From Sipunculus nudus (taxonomy: Eukaryota; Annelida; Sipuncula; Golfingiida; Sipunculidae), in the NCBI GenBank assembly GCA_026874595.1, contig JAPPUL010000068.1, forward strand, positions 1,749,001 to 1,813,000: a DNA stretch of 64,000 bases, read 5' to 3'. Of the stretch, positions 1 through 7,588 are shown piece by piece (position 1 is the stretch's first letter; each line of letters opens with the position of its first letter). A program made the translations under genes and the position numbers. The notes under the pieces were generated by a model that was given only the letters and a program-made list of their open reading frames with translations, was not told the DNA's origin and did not search any database.

Positions 1-33
1 GGATGCGGGTTTTGGGTTGCTAACGTGTAACTC

Positions 34-3000
34 GTTTTAGTTACCAATAGTGGGATTTAAAGATTTTCCTACGACGATACGGCGACGAAGGTCATCCCGT
101 TTTAGTTACCAATAGTGGGATTTAAAGTAAGGAAACCAGCGATACTATACCTTGTCTGATAAGTTTTAGTTACCAATAGTGGGATTTAAAGTAAATATGA
201 TAATCAGGACGAATAACGAGTATTTCTGTTTTAGTTACCAATAGTGGGATTTAAAGTTTTTCAATTGTACTCGGAGCCTGTTGCATGTTTTTGTTTTAGT
301 TACCAATAGTGGGATTTAAAGGATAAAAGTATAAATTAGATTGCCGTTTTAGTTACCGTTTTAGTTACCAATAGTGGGATTTAAAGACCCAAGCCAACCC
401 AACCAGCCCCGACAGCCGAAAAGTTTTAGTTACCAATAGTGGGATTTAAAGATTTTATTTTACTCTTCTATTATAAATAAATCAGATGTTTTAGTTACCA
501 ATAGTGGGATTTAAAGTTCTCTTTTTCAAACAGAAAGGGCCATGACAAGCGTGTTTTAGTTACCAATAGTGGGATTTAAAGACGGCTTTGTAAGAAAACA
601 CACAATCGGGTATTATAGTTTTAGTTACCAATAGTGGGATTTAAAGTTAACTTGTCCAACATTTGAAAAACTTAAGTTTTTAGTTTTAGTTACCAATAGT
701 GGGATTTAAAGAGTTTTAAAACTTATAACATTTCTACACAAATACCACCCGTTTTAGTTACCAATAGTGGGATTTAAAGAACTTGTCAAGTATTTCCTTT
801 ATTTTTTTCTTTCCTTGTTTTAGTTACCAATAGTGGGATTTAAAGCTCTTTATAGTCTCTTCTTGTAAACTTCCTATGAATGTTTTAGTTACCAATAGTG
901 GGATTTAAAGTAGCTAATTTTATATTCTGATCTCCATATTGCCAATGTTTTAGTTACCAATAGTGGGATTTAAAGTTTTGCCGCCCTCAGTGCCAAATAT
1001 CGAACGCTGACCGTTTTAGTTACCAATAGTGGGATTTAAAGAGCTTGGACAAAAGGCGTACAAAAGAGAACTTATTGGTTTTAGTTACCAATAGTGGGAT
1101 TTAAAGCTTCATGGGGTGATTTGAAAGGTAGTCAAAGAATAAGTTTTAGTTACCAATAGTGGGATTTAAAGATATTTATCGCTTTAAACTTTTATGTAAA
1201 CGAACAGGTTTTAGTTACCAATAGTGGGATTTAAAGACCTTCCCAAATGATGCGATTAGGTACATAATAATGGTTTTAGTTACCAATAGTGGGATTTAAA
1301 GACGATTTTACTATTTCTTTTGAGTAATAAACTAAAAGTTTTAGTTACCAATAGTGGGATTTAAAGGATTTTGTACTCGAAGGACGTCAAAGAAACAATC
1401 TGGTTTTAGTTACCAATAGTGGGATTTAAAGCATTCAGACGGCGATACGGGCGAAGCGGGGGAGGAGGTTTTAGTTACCAATAGTGGGATTTAAAGCATT
1501 TTATTCTCATATATCTTATAATCTTTACTATTGTTTTAGTTACCAATAGTGGGATTTAAAGTTTTTAACGTTTTTATTAGCGTTTTGGACATGGACAAGT
1601 TTTAGTTACCAATAGTGGGATTTAAAGCAAACTATCAGATTGTTTATTATTATTATAATCTGAGTTTTAGTTACCAATAGTGGGATTTAAAGAAGCAACA
1701 AGCTATAAATACTTAACAACTCTCGATAGTTTTAGTTACCAATAGTGGGATTTAAAGTAAGTTAACATTTTTTACATACCTACTTGCTTTTATAGTTTTA
1801 GTTACCAATAGTGGGATTTAAAGATCATTTTTTACTCTTCTATTATAAATAAATGTGATGTTTTAGTTACCAATAGTGGGATTTAAAGCGTTTTTTTAGA
1901 GAACGAACGACAGAGTGGACACTGGTTTTAGTTACCAATAGTGGGATTTAAAGATCTTACACAGCGTTTCAAGCGTTAAGGAGCTTGAAGGTTTTAGTTA
2001 CCAATAGTGGGATTTAAAGCTTTAGGGTATGATGCTATTGAATACTTAAAGCGACGGTTTTAGTTACCAATAGTGGGATTTAAAGCTCTCAGCCTGCATC
2101 GCAATACTTGGAGAATGTGTAGGTTTTAGTTACCAATAGTGGGATTTAAAGTCCTCAGGCTGTACAGCAATAGACGGACTTTGTGTAGGTTTTAGTTACC
2201 AATAGTGGGATTTAAAGCGCCAGAAGTCCGACACGTCTCTAAAATCGTCGTACGGTTTTAGTTACCAATAGTGGGATTTAAAGAAAAACAAATATTTTAT
2301 AGCTTTAAGGCTCATTGTTGTTTTAGTTACCAATAGTGGGATTTAAAGATTATTCAATCTATTCAGGGTGCAGGGAAAAGTTTTGTTTTAGTTACCAATA
2401 GTGGGATTTAAAGATACTTTTTTACTCTTCTATTATAAATAAATGTGATGTTTTAGTTACCAATAGTGGGATTTAAAGCATTCAGCTACTGAAACTAAAA
2501 TATACAAATTTCATTGTTTTAGTTACCAATAGTGGGATTTAAAGTAAAAAAACTGGAATGTCAAGATAAGGCATACCTGTGTTTTAGTTACCAATAGTGG
2601 GATTTAAAGGATTTTATCCTCGAAGGACGTCAAAGAAACAATCTGTGTTTTAGTTACCAATAGTGGGATTTAAAGTTATAGCTTTATCATACAACAACTT
2701 CTCAGCTACCTCGTTTTAGTTACCAATAGTGGGATTTAAAGGATTTTATCCTCGAAGGACGTCAAAGAAACAATCTGGTTTTAGTTACCAATAGTGGGAT
2801 TTAAAGTAATAGAAACATTGTCTCCTTCGAGTTTTAAATTCTTGTTTTAGTTACCAATAGTGGGATTTAAAGCGTTATCTCGCGGGTGGAAAACAATCAA
2901 TAGATTTGTTTTAGTTACCAATAGTGGGATTTAAAGTCGTGAATTTCCCATTTTTTAAAAAACTCACGGTGCGGGTTTTAGTTACCAATAGTGGGATTTA

Positions 3001-5353
3001 AAGGTTGACAAGCAAAAAACACGCTAAAAATATGTATTTGTTTTAGTTACCAATAGTGGGATTTAAAGTCGTGAATTTCCCATTTTTTAAAAAACTCACG
3101 GTGCGGGTTTTAGTTACCAATAGTGGGATTTAAAGATTTATCCGGCACGATAAACATTTATTACAAGCTACGTTTTAGTTACCAATAGTGGGATTTAAAG
3201 TACCTCGTCTTAGAGGGAACAGTAACAACTCCATCTGTTTTAGTTACCAATAGTGGGATTTAAAGCATCAGGTTACAAATCAATTTAACAGCTGGGCGAT
3301 GGGTTTTAGTTACCAATAGTGGGATTTAAAGTTTATTACCCCACTTATGTACAACTAAGTACTTGCCGTTTTAGTTACCAATAGTGGGATTTAAAGCCCA
3401 TAAAAAATCTTGGCTTCAGCTTCATCAAATTTGTTTTAGTTACCAATAGTGGGATTTAAAGCCTTCTCTTCGCCTGAACTTCATGATAAAGCTTGTCGTT
3501 TTAGTTACCAATAGTGGGATTTAAAGACGCTGAAAAAGCTGGGTTACATCCCCTCGCGGCTTTGTTTTAGTTACCAATAGTGGGATTTAAAGGTCTATGT
3601 CATACCCAGAATGGATAAAAATCGGCATGTTTTAGTTACCAATAGTGGGATTTAAAGAATTTGTTTAATATGATGCGTGAACATGCAAATGAAGTTTTAG
3701 TTACCAATAGTGGGATTTAAAGCTACTGGAGGGCAATAGTCAAGACATTGTTTTTGTTGTTTTAGTTACCAATAGTGGGATTTAAAGTATGTTTACATTT
3801 TTAACTTGCCTACTTGCTTTTATGGTTTTAGTTACCAATAGTGGGATTTAAAGTTTTCTCTATTTAAGGAGGCAGCATTCTGATTTTTGGTTTTAGTTAC
3901 CAATAGTGGGATTTAAAGGTTGACAAGCAAAAAACACGCTAAAAATATGTATTTGTTTTAGTTACCAATAGTGGGATTTAAAGTCGTGAATTTCCCATTT
4001 TTTAAAAAACTCACGGTGCGGGTTTTAGTTACCAATAGTGGGATTTAAAGGTTGACAAGCAAAAAACACGCTAAAAATATGTATTTGTTTTAGTTACCAA
4101 TAGTGGGATTTAAAGCTCTCAATTCGCCTAAGGGGAAGTAATTATATGAATGTTTTAGTTACCAATAGTGGGATTTAAAGCACTTCGAAACTTATAGCAT
4201 TTCTATACAAATACCAAGTTTTAGTTACCAATAGTGGGATTTAAAGATTTGCATCAGTCATCCCGTTCCATTCGGCTATAAAGTTTTAGTTACCAATAGT
4301 GGGATTTAAAGAGATGGGGCTTGTTGGATATTTATCAACAAAAAAAGGTTTTAGTTACCAATAGTGGGATTTAAAGAAGCTTTAAGTGCTTTTTCTTTAT
4401 ATTGTTTTTCCTGTTTTAGTTACCAATAGTGGGATTTAAAGTTATTGGAAGATGATAGAAGGTGGTGGATTATCTTTGTTTTAGTTACCAATAGTGGGAT
4501 TTAAAGTTTTTACTCTAGCTTCGCTTGTATCTCGGCCGCAAAGTTTTAGTTACCAATAGTGGGATTTAAAGCATTTTTTACATATAATATAAAACTACTA
4601 CTAAATGGTTTTAGTTACCAATAGTGGGATTTAAAGTTGTTAAAACCCGTTATGCATAATGTTGAGGTCCAGGTTTTAGTTACCAATAGTGGGATTTAAA
4701 GATGTTGCACGTCGTTAAGTGATAATGACTTAAATTAGTTTTAGTTACCAATAGTGGGATTTAAAGTGTTTTTACTTTAACTTGTCCAAAATTTGAAAAA
4801 CTGTTTTAGTTACCAATAGTGGGATTTAAAGAACAGGATTTTATGGGATAACTGGGAAGATTTTATCAGTTTTAGTTACCAATAGTGGGATTTAAAGACA
4901 CTTGCATCCAATCACGCCTAACATCTCTTTTTAGTTTTAGTTACCAATAGTGGGATTTAAAGCGCCTATGCTCAGTAGGCACATTATTCTCTGCTACAGT
5001 TTTAGTTACCAAATAGTGGGATTTAAAGAAGTCGGAAATAGTTCCTTGTTCATTAACTGTGTCAGTTTTAGTTACCAATAGTGGGATTTAAAGATATCTG
5101 CCTACATGTTCTATAACCAATTGGCGTGGGTTTTAGTTACCAATAGTGGGATTTAAAGATTCTACACAGCGTTTCAAGCGTTAAGGAGCTTGAAGTTTTA
5201 GTTACCAATAGTGGGATTTAAAGTTTTCATAATCTTTTGTTTCTTTTTTAAGATAGCTTGTTTTAGTTACCAATAGTGGGATTTAAAGCATCTTTGCTTA
5301 CTCATTTTTTAACCTCTCTTTTTTGTTTTAGTTACCAATAGTGGGATTTAAAG
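34..5353 (+). CRISPR. CRISPR array, 82 repeats (left end outside window)
   Basis: I counted 82 full copies of a 29-bp repeat that begins GTTTTAGTTACC and ends GGGATTTAAAG, from 34-62 to 5325-5353. Spacers are mostly 35-38 bp, so the period is about 65-66 bp. The window opens inside a spacer (1-33), so the array continues to the left. Almost all repeats are identical. Exceptions are a 12-bp 5' partial repeat (346-357) directly before the repeat at 358 and a 30-bp repeat with one extra A at 4999-5028. The 3' end ATTTAAAG resembles the 8-nt crRNA handle of type I-B-like repeats, so transcription is probably rightward and the right end is the leader-distal end; this is inference. No cas gene lies in the window. 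Several spacers occur as exact or near copies (see findings). Confidence 0.99.
346..357 (+). repeat. partial CRISPR repeat duplicated in front of a full repeat
   Basis: The first 12 bases of the repeat (GTTTTAGTTACC) occur at 346-357 and are followed at once by a complete repeat at 358-386. The spacer before it (322-345) is only 24 bp, and 24 plus 12 gives the usual 36 bp. It looks as if the 3' end of a spacer was replaced by a repeat fragment, for example by slippage, or as if the spacer was acquired from repeat sequence. Confidence 0.9.
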
Positions 5354-5371
5354 CTCTTTTAACCTCTCCTC

Positions 5372-6053
5372 TTATTTACCTTTATTAGAAAATACTTGTA
5401 CTGCAATCAGCGTGACAGATGATATATCATCTAACATGGCTCCTGTACCCAAGTATGTAAGTCTTCGATTTAATATATTTTTTCTTTAATATATTTTTTC
5501 TATGGCCGTATGAAGCCATCCAACGTTTTATTAAATCATTAGCAAATGATATGTATGTATGGGGAGGGGTTTTAACTTCTGTACCAGCTATTATATATTG
5601 TTTACCATATGCTTTTGCAATATTTTCAGCAGCTACACTATATTTAGATTTAAATCCGGCAAGTTTCATTCTATCTCGTGGTTTTCTACGTCCTGGAATC
5701 GGACTTATATGGCTAAAGAAATTGTATTGTTCCATATCAGTTGCATGGATTTGTGCGGCTTTTTTTAGATAGTATGAATATATAAATGGTTTTATATTAT
5801 TTTCTATTCTTCTAAAGTTAGTTTCATAAAAAATAGCCGCTTGCATAAGTTGATAGTTAATGTTATTAAAGTTTATTTTTTTGTTAGCCGGAGGGTATCT
5901 CTTAAATTTTTTATAGTCATATTTGTTATACAAACTATCATTCCAAACCATGAATTCATTCATGGCTTTGTTAGCGGCACTGTTATCCCCACAGCCAGTA
6001 TGTACTATCCCTAAAACTAATAGGGACAAACTAATTAATAAAAATCTTTTCAT
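5372..6053 (-). pseudogene. CAP/SCP-domain lipoprotein gene, frameshifted near its 3' end
   Basis: Secreted CAP-superfamily protein, probably a lipoprotein anchored at Cys21 after a hydrophobic signal (residues 1-20). CAP hallmarks are visible: H115 in FFSHISP, E143 in AENIA, and H184 in SYGHRKNI. The reading frame open at 6053 stops at 5427 (208 aa), just after this last motif. An exact 16-bp tandem duplication (5470-5501) sits there. Beyond it, another frame encodes the expected CAP C-terminus (LGTGAMLDD then VQVFS) and ends at 5372, 19 bp from the last CRISPR repeat. So the duplication has shifted the frame and removed the last roughly 30 residues, including a core strand. Function of bacterial CAP proteins is poorly known. 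Either recently inactivated, or phase-variable through the duplication. Confidence 0.88.
5470..5501. repeat. exact 16-bp tandem duplication inside the CAP gene
   Basis: Two adjacent identical 16-mers, TTAATATATTTTTTCT, at 5470-5485 and 5486-5501. Since 16 is not a multiple of 3, the second copy shifts the CAP reading frame. Taking one copy away would reconnect the two halves of the domain. Confidence 0.97.
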
Positions 6054-6236
6054 TATTATCTTTGTTCAAGTTGCCTTTTATACTATTAGTTATGAATAAT
6101 ATAATAGCGCAATATAAAAATAACACAACACTAATTTTTAAGATAAATGAAATAATAAGGATCTAACATGTTATTTTTAAGCTCAATATCCACAAGTTTT
6201 GTGTTAAGTATCTTTTAAGTTTATGGTATCAAGGTT

Positions 6237-6265
6237 ATTTAGAAACTATTGCATAGTTTCTAAAT
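6237..6265. repeat. perfect 13-bp inverted repeat with 3-nt loop
   Basis: ATTTAGAAACTAT, loop TGC, then its exact reverse complement. There is no following T-run, so it is not a standard intrinsic terminator. It may be an operator, a cruciform site or the core of a small mobile-element remnant. Confidence 0.85.
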
Positions 6266-6363
6266 AGTGGTAAATATAAGGTTAGGATGGTTAAAGCAAG
6301 AGAGTTATACTATATTTAATTAATTGTTTTATCATATTTTTTCCGTATGATTTTAATATCACG

Positions 6364-6470
6364 ATATTAATTATTCTAACGAATATAAGAAAAAGTATTC
6401 TAAAGGAATTTATGGGTTAAAAATTATTGATATTAGTATTCTAACAAGTATAAGAAAAGAGGTTCTAAAT
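6364..6470. repeat. imperfect direct repeat (two copies of about 41 bp)
   Basis: Copies at 6364-6404 and 6430-6470 share most bases over about 41 bp, with a 25-bp spacer that is itself AT-rich. No coding content is seen. Confidence 0.7.
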
Positions 6471-6714
6471 TAATCTTTTTAACTTTACATAAGTTTAACT
6501 TAGAATAATTTTAATTTATTTTAAATATAATACTTATTAAATACCTTGCAGGACCTCCTGTCCTAATAGTTTAGCATAGGTTAAATCTAGCATAACTCCA
6601 ATTTATTCCCGAGAATACCTCTAACACTGATGTTTTGCTTTTTGAGCTAAATTTATTATTTTCCCTTAGAGCGTTTGCTGACAAATAATTAGCACTAATA
6701 AGGTTATATAAAAC

Positions 6715-7036
6715 ATGAAAAAAATATCATTAAAAGAGGTAGATAACATAGCTCAGCTTGCCAGGGTATATTTAACTGATTAAGAAAAGGAGAAGTTTTA
6801 AAAGGAACTTAGTAATATTTTAACCTACGTTGATAAAATTAACGAGTTAGATACATCTAATATAGAGCCTACAGCACATATCTTGGATATAAATAATGTA
6901 TTTTGTAAGGATATAGTTAAAGATAGTGTGTCAGTAGGGGATATTATATACCTTGCTCCCTAAGCATCATGATAATTTTATAGTTACCAAAAGTAATATA
7001 ATGATTAGTAAGGGAGTTTTTAAATATCCATTATAA
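6715..7036 (+). pseudogene. gatC: gatC pseudogene (Asp/Glu-tRNA amidotransferase subunit C)
   Basis: The translation from ATG 6715 (MKKISLKEVDNIAQLARVYL) and the block ILTYVDKINELDTSNIEPTAH are clear GatC signatures. GatC is the small subunit of the GatCAB complex, which converts misacylated Glu-tRNA(Gln) or Asp-tRNA(Asn). The frame is broken by TAA at 6781-6783 and TAA at 6799-6801, where the family normally has charged or polar residues. A +1 shift near 6958-6961 follows. After it the usual GatC tail with a His-His-Asp-Asn pattern reads on to a stop at 7034-7036. With two nonsense changes and a frameshift it cannot be functional. gatA and gatB are not adjacent. A working copy elsewhere is likely, because this is not otherwise a reduced gene set. 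Confidence 0.9.
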
Positions 7037-7054
7037 TAATAACCGGGGCAAGAA

Positions 7055-7588
7055 ATGTCAGATGATAATAATATTAAAGAACTGCCAGATGAAAGTACTA
7101 TTAAAGTTAATGATAATAAGATTAAAAATATATATTCAGATAGAACATTTCAAATATTTGTTGATTATTGTGATAAGAAAGTATGATTTTTCATACATAC
7201 ATAGAATTACTAAGCAAGAGTTGGAGTGTATAAGTGGGCTTGGAAAAGTTAAATAGGTAAAGAGTTAGGTGTAACTAAGGAAAGGGTTAGGCAAAGAGAA
7301 AAAAAGGTTACCAAGCATTTTTCTTTTTACTTTAGTGTAATAGGGGATTAGCTTATAGATAATTATTTTTATGAAAAACCAGTTATTAATCCATCAGATA
7401 TTTTTAAGGTTTATAGTGATGAAAGAGAGAGCTTAATTATTGGATATGCACTAAAGGAGGGAGCTTTAAATAGGGTACAATATTTTAAAGAAATAGACCT
7501 TTTCCTTATTGATCATGACGTACAAAGGGTCAAAAACAAGTTAAATAAATTAGGTACAATTATAGAAGATGCCTTAAGTTACGATGAT
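7055..7588 (+). pseudogene. broken 5' part of the helicase gene, with sigma-region-4-like HTH
   Basis: From ATG 7055, frame 2 reads MSDDNNIKEL and so on to a TGA at 7184-7186. A second frame carries ITKQELECI up to about 7250. Frame 2 then resumes with GKELGVTKERVRQREKK, a helix-turn-helix very like the promoter -35-binding region 4 of sigma-70 factors (consensus LGVTxERVRQIExxAL). A TAG at 7349-7351 follows, and the frame is then open without another stop into the helicase at 7589. Both ends share one frame, so the simplest reading is a single ancestral gene starting at 7055 with two compensating frameshifts and one nonsense codon. Alternatively it was a separate small sigma-like gene. The product is not expected to be made in full. 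Confidence 0.7.

Larger units (their letters stand above)
6054..6714. other. gene-free AT-rich stretch with hairpin and direct repeat
   Basis: No credible gene on either strand in these 661 bp. It holds a perfect 13-bp inverted repeat (6237-6265) and an imperfect direct repeat of about 41 bp (6364-6404 and 6430-6470, sharing ATATTA then ATTCTAAC and TATAAGAAAA). It also has a small AGGAC/GTCCT inverted repeat around 6550-6564. It probably contains eroded sequence. Confidence 0.6.

Noticed and set aside
6981-6994. TAGTTACCAAAAGT resembles the inner part of the CRISPR repeat
   Set aside because: It lies inside the gatC pseudogene, encodes its IVTKSN tail and matches over only about 14 bases; it is a chance match.
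7062-7256. 64-aa open frame upstream of the helicase as a separate gene
   Set aside because: Only its second half looks like protein, and that part continues in another frame into the HTH; better explained as part of a broken larger gene.
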